Positions 1 to 7,507 of a stretch of DNA of 14,326 nucleotides are shown in pieces. Source of the stretch: Thermocladium sp. UBA166 (GTDB lineage Archaea > Thermoproteota > Thermoprotei > Thermoproteales > Thermocladiaceae); assembly GCA_002508315.1 (NCBI GenBank), contig DAHE01000032.1:1-14326 (forward strand), in the 5' to 3' direction. Under the pieces are notes generated by a model. It made no database searches and was not told the origin of the DNA. It worked only from the letters and a program-made list of their open reading frames with translations. Each line of letters begins with the position of its first letter. Position 1 is the first letter of the stretch. Position numbers and translations under genes: made by a program.

Positions 1-311
1 TCTGGAACTTCTTTAGGATTATGAGCATCGGCACCCCTAACTATCTTTGCTAACTCGAGCAAAGCAGGGTCTTTTAGCCCATACTTCTTTATGATGGCGT
101 CAAAACTGACGTACTCTACGCCGTTTTCATAATAATGGTTCAGTTCGGCTCCTTTAACGTCAAAAGGTATTGCGCCTTCCTTTTCAACAACTTTAAAGAC
201 ATCTTCTTCCGGCACAAAAATGAATTCTGCTTCTTTATCAATGAACCTTTTTATAAGCCATGGACATGCTATCCTGTCTACCATTGCTTTTTTCCTTGTA
301 ACCCATTTCAT
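1..311 (-). CDS. ChrB C-terminal-domain protein (chromate resistance type), 3' end outside window
   Basis: Reading leftward from ATG 311, the first 103 residues are visible and the gene continues past base 1. The opening MKWVTRKKAMVDRIACPWLI, followed by KRFID, EAEFIFVP, GAIPFDVKGAELNHY, YGLKDPALLELAKIVRGADA, matches the ChrB C-terminal domain (Chrome_Resist family), here as the N-terminus of a stand-alone protein. Family members accompany chromate-resistance genes; the biochemical role of this domain is not well settled. Cys16 in the DRIACPW motif is a conserved family position. Start choice: ATG 311 is the first in-frame start after a stop at 327-329, and a TATA-like box lies about 28 bases upstream. 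The gene is about 41% G+C over its first 240 bases, with AAA, GAA and TTT codons, unlike its GC-rich neighbours, which suggests transfer. Whether a chromate transporter follows cannot be seen. Confidence 0.85.
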   Translation of the reverse strand, partial: MKWVTRKKAMVDRIACPWLIKRFIDKEAEFIFVPEEDVFKVVEKEGAIPFDVKGAELNHYYENGVEYVSFDAIIKKYGLKDPALLELAKIVRGADAHNPKEVP

Positions 312-334
312 TGTAATGCTGCATGTTTAATTCA

Positions 335-343
335 GTTATAAAT
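335..343 (-). promoter_or_regulatory. TATA box of the ChrB-domain gene
   Basis: On the minus strand this reads TTTATAAC, centred about 28 bases before ATG 311, the spacing expected for a leaderless or nearly leaderless archaeal transcript. It lies in a 112-bp region shared with the divergent lipA promoter. Confidence 0.5.
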
Positions 344-372
344 TTTTGGTCTCGTTCAGCCGTTAATTATTG

Positions 373-384
373 GATTGGCCAATC
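373..384. promoter_or_regulatory. Perfect 12-bp palindrome upstream of the lipA TATA box
   Basis: GATTGGCCAATC is a perfect dyad centred about 20 bases upstream of the lipA TATA box, between the lipA and ChrB-domain promoters. Its position suits an operator for a dimeric regulator of either gene. No regulator is identified, and 12-bp palindromes also arise by chance. Confidence 0.35.
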
Positions 385-394
385 GATAGATAGG

Positions 395-401
395 TTATAT
401 A
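395..401 (+). promoter_or_regulatory. TATA box of lipA
   Basis: TTATATA is centred 26 bases before ATG 424, so transcription is expected to start at or next to the A of the start codon (leaderless mRNA). Purine-rich sequence just upstream (GATAGATAGG) could serve as the BRE. Confidence 0.6.
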
Positions 402-423
402 CCGGCGGACGGCGAGTGGGCGA

Positions 424-1293
424 ATGGGAATGGCTGAGGCGGGATTGCCCACGTGGATCAGGGTCACAATGCCGGCGCGCTCCAGGCACGAGGAGGTGAG
501 GCGGGTCCTGGGCAAGTATAGGTTGAACACGGTGTGCGAGGACGCCAAGTGCCCCAACGTGTTTGAGTGCTGGGGCTTGGGCACCGCCACGATAATGATA
601 CTCGGCGACACGTGCACGAGGGCGTGCCGGTTCTGCGCGGTGAAGACGGGCAAGCCGGGCGCTGTGGATTGGTTCGAACCGATTAGGGTCGCGCTGGCCG
701 TGCGCGACTTGGGCCTTAAGTACGTGGTCATAACTTCGGTTGACAGGGATGATTTGGCCGACGGCGGGGCATCCATATACGCATCAACCGTGAGGCAGAT
801 AAAGAGAGTTAATCCCGGCACCAGGGTGGAGGCGTTGATACCGGATTTCAACCTTAATCGAGACTCGTTGAGGGCGGTGGTGGAGGCGGGGCCCGACGTG
901 GTCGCGCATAACTTGGAGACCGTGGAGAGGCTGACGCCGTTGGTGAGGGACAGGAGGGCCGGGTACGGCAAATCGCTGGAGGTGTTGAGGACCGTGAAGG
1001 AGGTGAGAGGCGGCCAAGTCACTAAGTCCAGCATAATGCTGGGGCTCGGGGAGGAGCGGGGCGAGGTCGTCAAGGCCATGCGCGACCTGAGGGATGCTGG
1101 GGTTGATATATTGACTGTGGGGCAGTACTTGAGGCCCACGGGCGGGGCGAGGCACTTGCCCGTCGCCAGGTACATCCCCCCCAGCGAGTTCCGGGAATTG
1201 AGGGAGTTGGGGTTAAGGATGGGGTTCAGGGCTGTGGCCGCGGGGCCGTTGGTGAGGAGCTCGTATAGGGCATTGGAGTTGCTCGATTCGTAG
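424..1293 (+). CDS. lipA: Lipoyl synthase LipA
   Basis: Radical-SAM enzyme that inserts two sulfur atoms into octanoyl groups already attached to the lipoyl domain of E2, completing lipoate. All hallmark motifs are present in 289 residues, the usual length: the auxiliary-cluster motif with Cys38, Cys43 and Cys49 (CEDAKCPNVFEC), the radical-SAM motif Cys64, Cys68, Cys71 (CTRACRFC), and the C-terminal RSSY at 278-281, whose serine ligates the auxiliary cluster. The DRDDLADGGA segment near residue 107 is also typical. Start at ATG 424 fits a leaderless transcript from the TATA box at 395-401; a second ATG six bases later would lose only two residues. It stands alone 152 bp upstream of the E2-E3 unit that supplies its substrate protein, and the octanoyl transferase gene lies beyond E3. 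Confidence 0.97.
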   Translation: MGMAEAGLPTWIRVTMPARSRHEEVRRVLGKYRLNTVCEDAKCPNVFECWGLGTATIMILGDTCTRACRFCAVKTGKPGAVDWFEPIRVALAVRDLGLKYVVITSVDRDDLADGGASIYASTVRQIKRVNPGTRVEALIPDFNLNRDSLRAVVEAGPDVVAHNLETVERLTPLVRDRRAGYGKSLEVLRTVKEVRGGQVTKSSIMLGLGEERGEVVKAMRDLRDAGVDILTVGQYLRPTGGARHLPVARYIPPSEFRELRELGLRMGFRAVAAGPLVRSSYRALELLDS

Positions 1294-1384
1294 GCGGTTA
1301 AATCGTCGGGGCGTCGATTGTTAGAATATATTGAATCATCCCCAGCCTAATTAATCGATGGGTGGACTACATAGTTCAAATATA

Positions 1385-1399
1385 ACTGTCAAAAACAGT
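1385..1399. promoter_or_regulatory. Inverted repeat upstream of the E2-E3 promoter
   Basis: ACTGT, five bases (CAAAA), then ACAGT. It ends about 15 bases before the E2 TATA box, where an archaeal activator or repressor could bind. It differs from the palindrome in front of lipA, so there is no sign of one shared operator. Confidence 0.3.
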
Positions 1400-1413
1400 G
1401 GGTAAAGGCATCA

Positions 1414-1423
1414 ATATATTTAA
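1414..1423 (+). promoter_or_regulatory. TATA box of the E2-E3 unit
   Basis: ATATATTTAA is centred about 27 bases before ATG 1446, consistent with leaderless transcription of E2. Confidence 0.6.
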
Positions 1424-1445
1424 GATGAGGCTTTAAACGAGTGCA

Positions 1446-2654
1446 ATGGCTAGGTACGAGTTCAAGTTCCCGGATCTAGGGGAGGGGTTGAGCGAGGCTG
1501 AATTGATAAATCTACACGTGAAGGCAGGCGATCAAGTCAAGGAGGGGGACACGTTGATGGAGGTTCAAACCGCTAAGGCTAACGTAGAGATACCGAGCCC
1601 CGTCAGCGGCACCGTGGCTGAGATAAGGTTTAAGGCGGGGGACACCATCCACGTGGGCGACGTGGTCCTCGTCATAGAGATTGGGGGAGAGGCGACTCTT
1701 CAATTGAGGAAGCCAATAGAGGCCGCGCAGCAATCCCAACCGCCGCCTCAGCAAGCTCGGCAGGCGATCCCCGCGGGGGTTAGGGCCATGCCGGCGGCGC
1801 GGCGGCTCGCCAAGGAGGCTGGGATGGATCTCAGCAAGATAAGGGGAAGCGGACCGGGCGGCGTCATAACAGTGAGCGACGTCAAGAGAGCCCAGGGAGA
1901 GCGGCAGGCGGAGAAGATGGAGGCGAGGGCCGTGGAGGTTAAGGCGGAGACGGGGAGCGAGGAGCGGGTGCCGGTGAGGGGCGTAAGGAAAACCATAGCT
2001 GAGAAGATGAGCAAGTCGAAGGGATCAATACCTCATGCGTACCACATTGAGGAGATAGATATGACTGAGGTGGCCAGGGTAAGGGAGGAATTGAAGAGGA
2101 GCGTTACGGACGTCAAGATAACGTTCCTGCACTTCGTCATGAAGGCCATCGCCACGGCGCTGAGAGAGTACCCGCTCCTGAATGCCTCCTTCGACGAGGA
2201 GAGAAACGAGATAGTCGTGAAGCACTACGTGAATCTAGGAGTGGCCGTCGACACCGATCAAGGCCTGGTCGTGGTGGTGGTTAAGAACGCTGATGGAAAG
2301 AGCCTGGCCGAGATGGCGGGCGAGACAGCCAGGCTGGCGGAGAAGGCCAGGGCAGGTAAGCTGGAGCTCGGCGACGTCATGGGAAGCACGTTCACAATCA
2401 GCAACATAGGGGCGATAGGCGGGATAGGGGGGCTATCCATAATAAACGCGCCGGAGGGGGCAATAATGGCGATGGGCAGGATAGTCAAGAGACCAGTGGT
2501 TGGGGAAGGCGATGAGATACGGGTTAGGCAGGTGATGATGGCGACGCTCAGCTTTGATCACAGGATAACGGACGGCGCGTACGCAGCCAGGTTCATGAAT
2601 AGAGTGAAGGAACTGCTGGAGAACCCATACCTATTGCTGGCTCGGTTGAGGTGA
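1446..2654 (+). CDS. 2-oxoacid dehydrogenase complex E2 (dihydrolipoyl acyltransferase)
   Basis: Core acyltransferase of the lipoyl-dependent complex: its swinging lipoyl arm takes the acyl group from E1, passes it to CoA, and is reoxidised by E3. Domain order in 402 residues: one lipoyl domain (about 1-80) with the lipoylated Lys44 in VQTAKANVEI; a Pro/Gln/Ala-rich linker (about 85-108); a peripheral-subunit-binding domain (about 111-150, AMPAARRLAKE and GPGGVITVSDV) that holds E1 or E3; a second charged linker; and the catalytic domain (about 175-402) ending in DHRITDGA, with catalytic His372 and Asp376. The usual lipoyl motif ETDKA is QTAKA here. The stop overlaps the E3 start. Pyruvate, branched-chain and acetoin types are hard to tell apart from E2 alone, so no gene symbol is given. 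Confidence 0.96.
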   Translation: MARYEFKFPDLGEGLSEAELINLHVKAGDQVKEGDTLMEVQTAKANVEIPSPVSGTVAEIRFKAGDTIHVGDVVLVIEIGGEATLQLRKPIEAAQQSQPPPQQARQAIPAGVRAMPAARRLAKEAGMDLSKIRGSGPGGVITVSDVKRAQGERQAEKMEARAVEVKAETGSEERVPVRGVRKTIAEKMSKSKGSIPHAYHIEEIDMTEVARVREELKRSVTDVKITFLHFVMKAIATALREYPLLNASFDEERNEIVVKHYVNLGVAVDTDQGLVVVVVKNADGKSLAEMAGETARLAEKARAGKLELGDVMGSTFTISNIGAIGGIGGLSIINAPEGAIMAMGRIVKRPVVGEGDEIRVRQVMMATLSFDHRITDGAYAARFMNRVKELLENPYLLLARLR

Positions 2655-4045
2655 GCGGCGTGCAGGGATACGACGCGGTGGTTGTGGGAAGCGGGCCGGG
2701 CGGCTATGTGGCGGCCCTAAGGCTGGCCCAGCTGGGGAAGAGAACCGCCCTAGTGGAGCGCGACAGGCTGGGCGGTGAGTGCACCAACTACGCATGCATT
2801 CCATCCAAGGCCCTCCTCCACGTGGCGAAGATAATGGATTACGCCGAGCGCGCCGCGAAGTATGGGCTTAGGATGAGGGTGGAGTCCATCGACGTGGACG
2901 CATTGAGGAAGTGGAGGGACGGGGTCGTCAACTCACTGAGCGGCGGCATAAAGTACCTATGCGATAACTACGGCGTCGAGGTGCTGCAAGGCGAGGCGCG
3001 CCTAAGGGGGAGGGGGGAGATAGAGGTTAGGAGCGGAAGCGATTCCAAGCAGCTCAGGGCGGGCAGCGTAATACTGGCGACTGGATCCATTCCGGTTCAA
3101 TTGAGGGGGGTAGAGCAGGACGGGGATCTAGTGGTGGGCAGCCGAGAGGCAATGCAGTTGAGGAGAGTGCCGAGTCGTTTATTGATAATAGGCGGAGGCG
3201 TGGTTGGGCTGGAGGCGGCCACGCTCTACTCAAGGCTGGGGTCCGAGGTGACTATAGTGGAGATGATGCCTCAACTGCTGCCCGGCGCCGATCAGGAAGT
3301 GGCCAGGTACATAGAGAGAACCCTCAAGCAACGTGGAGTCAAGATAATGACCAACTCCAAGCTGGACAAGCTGGAGAAGAGGAGCGGGGCCGCTGTGGCC
3401 ACGGTGGCGACGCAAGGGGGAGGCATGACTGTGGAGGCGGATGAGGTGCTGGTCGCCGTCGGCAGAAAGCCCTCCTCTGAGGGCTTGGCCTTGATTGGGC
3501 TGGAAATGGATGAGCGGGGCCATGTTCGGGTCGATGCCGGCATGAGGACTAACGTGCCGGGCGTGTACGCCGTGGGCGATTTAGTGGGTCCCCCATACCT
3601 GGCCCACAAGGCCATGAAGCAGGGAAAGGTGGCCGCGGAGAACGTAGCCGGGCTGAGGAGCGAGTTCGATTCCCTCGTGCCGTCCGTGATATACAGCGAC
3701 CCAGAGATAGCGTTCATCGGGTTAACCGAGGAGGAGGCGAGGGCGAGGGGTCAAGTAGTGGTGGGGAGGTTCCCCCTCAGCGCGTCGGGCCGCGCTAGGA
3801 CAATGGATGAGGCCGAGGGGTTCGTCAAGGTCATAGCCGACGCCGCGGACGGCAGGATACTGGGCATTCACATGGTTGGGTACGGCGTGTCAGAGCTGGC
3901 GGCGGAGGCTACCATGTCGATGGAGTTCATGGCCACTCTGGAGGACGTGGAGGCGGTCATACATCCCCATCCAACCCTGAGCGAGGCGTTGATGGAGGCG
4001 GCGGAGGCCGCCAGGAAGAGGTCAGTCCACATATTCCAGAAATGA
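2651..4045 (+). CDS. lpdA: Dihydrolipoamide dehydrogenase (E3)
   Basis: FAD- and NAD-dependent flavoenzyme that reoxidises dihydrolipoyl groups on E2. The 464-residue protein has the FAD motif GSGPGG (13-18), the redox disulfide Cys44/Cys49 in GGECTNYACIPSK, the NAD motif GGGVVGLEAA (181-190), a second FAD motif around VYAVGD (305-310), and the C-terminal HPHPTLSE with catalytic His440 and Glu445 donated to the partner subunit. The start is GTG 2651, which overlaps the E2 stop as GTGA, so translation is probably coupled; GTG 2660 is an alternative. A GGTTGAGG stretch just before the start may act as ribosome binding site. The short T run at 4094-4097 is a possible termination signal. The preferred nicotinamide cofactor is not obvious. 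Confidence 0.97.
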   Translation: MSGVQGYDAVVVGSGPGGYVAALRLAQLGKRTALVERDRLGGECTNYACIPSKALLHVAKIMDYAERAAKYGLRMRVESIDVDALRKWRDGVVNSLSGGIKYLCDNYGVEVLQGEARLRGRGEIEVRSGSDSKQLRAGSVILATGSIPVQLRGVEQDGDLVVGSREAMQLRRVPSRLLIIGGGVVGLEAATLYSRLGSEVTIVEMMPQLLPGADQEVARYIERTLKQRGVKIMTNSKLDKLEKRSGAAVATVATQGGGMTVEADEVLVAVGRKPSSEGLALIGLEMDERGHVRVDAGMRTNVPGVYAVGDLVGPPYLAHKAMKQGKVAAENVAGLRSEFDSLVPSVIYSDPEIAFIGLTEEEARARGQVVVGRFPLSASGRARTMDEAEGFVKVIADAADGRILGIHMVGYGVSELAAEATMSMEFMATLEDVEAVIHPHPTLSEALMEAAEAARKRSVHIFQK

Positions 4046-4117
4046 CCCCCGAGGAACCGAGCCCCAAGCGACTTGCCGCGCCCGTTGCCTTCCCTTTTAG
4101 TTTCAACGTCAAAGCCG

Positions 4118-4795
4118 TTACGCTAATCTAATGGGTTCTCCGTACTTGGCTGGATCTATTAAGCCCTCCAAATCCCTTAACCGCACCCCCCTGAACTCGA
4201 CTCCAAATGATTGGGCCACGCCCTCCGTGACCCTGGCCTTCACATCATCGATTGATACATCAATCCCAAGCACCTCCTTCATTGATGTTATCCTGCTCGA
4301 ATCCAAGCCGCATGGATTTATAAACGAGAAAAAAGATAGGTCAGTGCTCACGTTGAGCGCGAAGCCGTGGTACGTGACTCCCTCGCTCACCGCCACCCCT
4401 ATGGAGCATATCTTCCTATCCCCGACCCACACGCCCCTATGGCTCGGGTTATGCCTGGCCTCTATCCCATATGTCGATAATGCGCTGATCACGGCGTCCT
4501 CCATCAACGTAATGAAGTCACCTATGGGCGACCTCAGCTTGAATATGAAGTAATAGACCAATTGCCCCGGCCCGTGGTAAGTTATGTCTCCTCCCCTCTC
4601 CACCCAATATAGGGGGAGGACCGGCTTTAACAGGTTGGCTGCATTCCCCTTCCTCCCAGTAGTGTAGACGTGATCGTGTATTACCGTGATCAAGGTGTCC
4701 GGCAATTCATCCCTGACGCGGGCCTCGTGGACGGCCCTCATTATCGCCCACGCCTCCCCGTACCTCATGAAGCCCAAGTCCAGCAGGTAAGCCAT
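4118..4795 (-). CDS. lipB: Octanoyltransferase LipB
   Basis: Transfers an octanoyl group to the lipoyl-domain lysine of E2, the step before LipA. With the start used here the protein has 225 residues, normal for the family. Motifs: RGGDITYHGPGQ (67-78), the acyl-binding signature; catalytic Lys128 in GVWVGDRKICSIGV; and catalytic Cys162 in FINPCGLD, followed by ITSM. The typical first strand and helix, LLDLGFMRYGEAW, starts at once. ATG 4795 is preferred over ATG 4807 because the TATA-like box at 4817-4827 is centred 27 bases before it but only 15 before the other. It lies convergent to E3 and divergent from E1, inside the gene set of the complex it modifies. In bacteria the octanoyl donor is octanoyl-ACP; the donor in archaea is unclear. 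Confidence 0.95.
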   Translation of the reverse strand: MAYLLDLGFMRYGEAWAIMRAVHEARVRDELPDTLITVIHDHVYTTGRKGNAANLLKPVLPLYWVERGGDITYHGPGQLVYYFIFKLRSPIGDFITLMEDAVISALSTYGIEARHNPSHRGVWVGDRKICSIGVAVSEGVTYHGFALNVSTDLSFFSFINPCGLDSSRITSMKEVLGIDVSIDDVKARVTEGVAQSFGVEFRGVRLRDLEGLIDPAKYGEPIRLA

Positions 4796-4816
4796 CGCGC
4801 TCGGCATGATTCACGG

Positions 4817-4827
4817 CTTAAAATTCA
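4817..4827 (-). promoter_or_regulatory. TATA box of lipB
   Basis: On the minus strand this reads GAATTTTAAG, centred about 27 bases before ATG 4795. It decides the lipB start in favour of 4795 rather than 4807. It lies in the 172-bp region shared with the divergent E1 promoter. Confidence 0.5.
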
Positions 4828-4936
4828 TTTTTCGTTGGATCGCGCGGATTATTATTTACAGAAGAAGAGATAATAGTTAGAGTAAATATAAGATACTTGA
4901 TATTATATACAATTTTCCGTTGACTAACAAATAAGG

Positions 4937-4944
4937 TTTAATAA
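4937..4944 (+). promoter_or_regulatory. TATA box of the E1 alpha-beta unit
   Basis: TTTAATAA is centred about 28 bases before ATG 4968. The string ATAAGG occurs on both sides of it (4931-4936 and 4941-4946). The upstream 4840-4920 stretch is AT-rich with several TATA-like strings, so another start site is possible. Confidence 0.45.
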
Positions 4945-4967
4945 GGCTACATAATAATGAGGGATCG

Positions 4968-6116
4968 ATGATCGTTGGCATGCAGGCGGCGGAGGAGACG
5001 GACATACCGCCCAACTTCGTGGCTCAATACAAGGAACCCGACGTAATGCGCGTCCTCAACCCGGACGGCAGCGTGAACGAGGAACTGCACAAGTGGGGGC
5101 CAAGCATATCGGATAAGGAAGTCGTGTCGTTGCTGAACCACATGATACTCGGCAGGGCCGTGGATAGGTGGGCATGGATGCTTCACCGCCAGGGACGCGT
5201 GAAGGGCACCTACGGCAGCTACGAGGGACAGGAGGCCGTGGACATAGGGGCCATCTACGCGCTCCGCGGTGAGGATTGGATAGCGCCGTCCTACAGGATA
5301 CTGGGCGGGCTAATAATGAGGGGAATAACGTTGGAGGAAGTGTTCTCCAAGTTCTTCGCTAACTCCGGCGACTTGGAGAAGGGACGCAACCTCCCAGTGG
5401 AGTGGGGAAGCAGGGCTAGGGGCATACTATCCATCGGGGCCCCAATAGGGCCTCACCTAATCTACGCCGTCGGGTTCGCCCACGCGCTTAGGTATAAGAA
5501 AAAGGACGGCGTGGTGATGGCGTTCACCGGGGACGGCGGGACGTCCACCAATGGCTTCCACTCCGCCCTAAACTTCGCCGGCGTCTTCAAGACTCCCAAC
5601 GTATTCGTGATAATAAACAATCAATACGCCATATCCGTCCCAGTCTCGAGGCAGACCGCCGTGACTAGGCTATCCATTAAGGCGGCCGCGTATGGATTGG
5701 TGGGGGTATCGGTTGATGGAAATGACCTGCTTGCCATGTATAAGGCGAGCAAGTACGCAGTGGAGCGCGTGAGGAGCGGGGGAGCGCCTTTCCTGTTGGA
5801 GGCTGTCACCTACAGGATAGGGCCTCACACCACCTCGGATGACCCGCAGACCAAGTATAGGCCCAAGGAGGAGGTGGATAGGTGGAGGCAACTGGACCCA
5901 ATAGCGAGGGTCAAGGCCTACCTATTGAGGAGCGGGGCGGCTGCTGAGGGGGATTTCAAGGCCATGGAGGACGAGGCGGAGGAGAGGATCAGGGCAGCCA
6001 TAAAGGCGGCAGAGGCCAATCCACCGCCGCCGGCGGAGGAGTTGGTGAGGGATGTGTACTCCTTCACTCCATGGAACTTGGAGGAGGAGTTCAGGGAGAT
6101 AATTGGGGAGAGGTGA
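4968..6116 (+). CDS. 2-oxoacid dehydrogenase E1 alpha subunit
   Basis: Thiamine-diphosphate-dependent decarboxylase subunit that, with E1 beta, decarboxylates a 2-oxoacid and reductively acylates the lipoyl arm of E2. In 382 residues the thiamine diphosphate motif runs from GDG (188-190) to NN (217-218), about 30 residues as in the family. YGSYEGQEA (82-90) and the SIGAPIGPHL region also fit. The loop YRIGPHTTSDDPQTKYR near residue 282 resembles the phosphorylation loop of branched-chain 2-oxoacid dehydrogenases, as does the N-terminal YRVLNPDG-type start (here MRVLNPDGSV). Substrate is therefore inferred to be branched-chain 2-oxoacids, perhaps with pyruvate. ATG 4968 fits the TATA box; ATG 4980 would remove four residues. 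E1 beta follows after six bases. Confidence 0.95.
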   Translation: MIVGMQAAEETDIPPNFVAQYKEPDVMRVLNPDGSVNEELHKWGPSISDKEVVSLLNHMILGRAVDRWAWMLHRQGRVKGTYGSYEGQEAVDIGAIYALRGEDWIAPSYRILGGLIMRGITLEEVFSKFFANSGDLEKGRNLPVEWGSRARGILSIGAPIGPHLIYAVGFAHALRYKKKDGVVMAFTGDGGTSTNGFHSALNFAGVFKTPNVFVIINNQYAISVPVSRQTAVTRLSIKAAAYGLVGVSVDGNDLLAMYKASKYAVERVRSGGAPFLLEAVTYRIGPHTTSDDPQTKYRPKEEVDRWRQLDPIARVKAYLLRSGAAAEGDFKAMEDEAEERIRAAIKAAEANPPPPAEELVRDVYSFTPWNLEEEFREIIGER

Positions 6117-6122
6117 GGAGGA

Positions 6123-7097
6123 GTGCCGCAGCTACCCATGGCCCGCGCGATTAACCAAGCATTGAGGGAGGAGATGAGGCGCAGCGAGGATGTAGTGGTG
6201 CTGGGGGAGGACGTTGGGAAGAAGGGGGGAGTCTTCCTGGTCACGGAGGGGTTGCTGGACGAGTTCGGCCCTGAGAGGGTGATGGACACCCCCCTAAGCG
6301 AGTCCGGCATAATAGGATTCGCCATGGGGCTAGCCATGGCTGGATTACGCCCAGTGGCGGAGATACAATTCGTGGACTTCATTTATCAGGGATTCGAGGA
6401 ATTGATAAACCACGTCGCCAAGCTCAGGTACAGGTCTGGAAACGAGTTCGCGTCTCCCCTAGTCGTGAGGGCGCCCTACGGGCCAGGCGTGAGGGTCGGC
6501 CTCTACCACTCGCAATCCCCGGAGACGTACTTCATACACACGCCTGGCCTGATCGTTGTGACGCCCTCCAGCCCATACAACGCAAAGGGCCTCTTGAAGG
6601 CCGCGGTGAGGGGGGAGGACCCCGTCGTGTTCCTGGAGCCGAAGCGGGTATACTGGTCGCCGAAGGAGGAGGTACCGGATGAGGATTACGTGGTGGAGCT
6701 GGGCAAGGGGAGGATAGCCAGGGAGGGGAGGGATGTCACGGTGATCACGTACGGCGCATCCGTGTGGGACGCATTGAAGGCCGCCGATGAGGTGGCGGGG
6801 GACATCAGCGTCGAGGTCATAGACTTGATGACCCTATGGCCGCTCGACATCAATCTAGTGCTGTCGTCCGTGAAGAAGACGGGTAGATTGGTTGTCGTGC
6901 ACGAAGCGCCGAGAACGCTTGGGCTGGGCGCTGAGATAAGCGCGTTGGTGGCGGAGAAGGCGGTGGAGTACCTGGCCGCCCCCGTGATAAGGGTCACCGG
7001 GCCCGACGTCCCAACAGCCCCCATATCGCTGGAGGATCTCTACGTGCCCAATACGGCCAGGATAAAGAGCGGAGTAATGAGGGCAATGAAGTACTGA
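6123..7097 (+). CDS. 2-oxoacid dehydrogenase E1 beta subunit
   Basis: Partner of E1 alpha in the alpha2beta2 decarboxylase; the cofactor lies at the alpha-beta interface. The 324-residue length and the motifs are typical: INQALREEM at the N-terminus, VVLGEDVGKKGGVF, DTPLSESGIIGFAMG, RPVAEIQFVDFIYQGFEEL, RAPYGPGV, GLYHSQSPE, TPSSPYNAKGLL and, in the C-terminal transketolase domain, EVIDLMTLWPLD and VVVHEAPRTLGLG. The start is taken as GTG 6123, preceded by a purine-rich AGGTGAGGAGGA; ATG 6138 is the alternative and would remove five residues, but bacterial and archaeal relatives usually have a few residues before the helix. Six bases separate it from E1 alpha, so the two are co-transcribed. 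Confidence 0.95.
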   Translation: MPQLPMARAINQALREEMRRSEDVVVLGEDVGKKGGVFLVTEGLLDEFGPERVMDTPLSESGIIGFAMGLAMAGLRPVAEIQFVDFIYQGFEELINHVAKLRYRSGNEFASPLVVRAPYGPGVRVGLYHSQSPETYFIHTPGLIVVTPSSPYNAKGLLKAAVRGEDPVVFLEPKRVYWSPKEEVPDEDYVVELGKGRIAREGRDVTVITYGASVWDALKAADEVAGDISVEVIDLMTLWPLDINLVLSSVKKTGRLVVVHEAPRTLGLGAEISALVAEKAVEYLAAPVIRVTGPDVPTAPISLEDLYVPNTARIKSGVMRAMKY

Positions 7098-7115
7098 GCC
7101 GGTTAATGGCGATCT

Positions 7116-7475
7116 TTACTCAATCACTGCCTGGCTCCCCGGCTCTATTACCACGGCGGTGCCGTAAGCTATTATCTCGTCCATGTACTCCCCAACCTCG
7201 TTGCTGTCCAGCCTGAAGCTCACCACTGCGTTTGCCCCCAACGCCTTCGCGTGCTGCACCATTCTATCTATTGCCTGCTTCCTGGCCTGCTCGGCCATCT
7301 CCGTGAACTCCACTATCTCGCCTCCCGCAAGGGAGCGCAGCCCAGCCAGGAACCTCCCGCCTATCCCCCTGGACCTAACCGTTATCCCCAACGCTATCCC
7401 CACCACCTTGGTTACTTTGAAGCCGGGAACGTATGGCGCCGTTGCCACTATTACGTCGCCCTCATTTATAGCCAT
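7116..7475 (-). CDS. UPF0145 / YbjQ family protein
   Basis: A 119-residue soluble protein matching the YbjQ family: it opens GDVIVATAPYVPGFKVTKVVGI, then GITVRSRGIGG, a long helix with AEQARKQAIDRMVQHAKALGANAVVSFRLD, and ends in YGTAVVIEP. The family is a small pentamer-forming domain sometimes annotated as heavy-metal binding, but its role is not established. All core motifs are intact. ATG 7475 is 27 bases from the centre of a TATA-like box, so it is probably leaderless. It is convergent with E1 beta, 18 bases between stops, and shows no functional link to the dehydrogenase genes. Confidence 0.9.
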   Translation of the reverse strand: MAINEGDVIVATAPYVPGFKVTKVVGIALGITVRSRGIGGRFLAGLRSLAGGEIVEFTEMAEQARKQAIDRMVQHAKALGANAVVSFRLDSNEVGEYMDEIIAYGTAVVIEPGSQAVIE

Positions 7476-7496
7476 GCCCTCACCTAAAGGCGTGCC

Positions 7497-7506
7497 CCTT
7501 TAAACT
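7497..7506 (-). promoter_or_regulatory. TATA box of the YbjQ-family gene
   Basis: On the minus strand this reads AGTTTAAAGG, centred 27 bases before ATG 7475. Confidence 0.5.
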
Positions 7507-7507
7507 T

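Noticed and set aside
666..690. GGTTCGAACC-like string resembling a tRNA T-arm
   Set aside because: It lies inside lipA coding sequence and no acceptor or anticodon stems pair around it.
363..1175. Long minus-strand frame opposite lipA
   Set aside because: It is antisense to lipA, whose motifs are complete; the frame is a by-product of GC-rich codon use.
1358..1405. 15-codon frame between lipA and E2
   Set aside because: It starts with ATG about 29 bases after a TATA-like string, but overlaps the dyad before E2 and has no protein-like support; probably chance.
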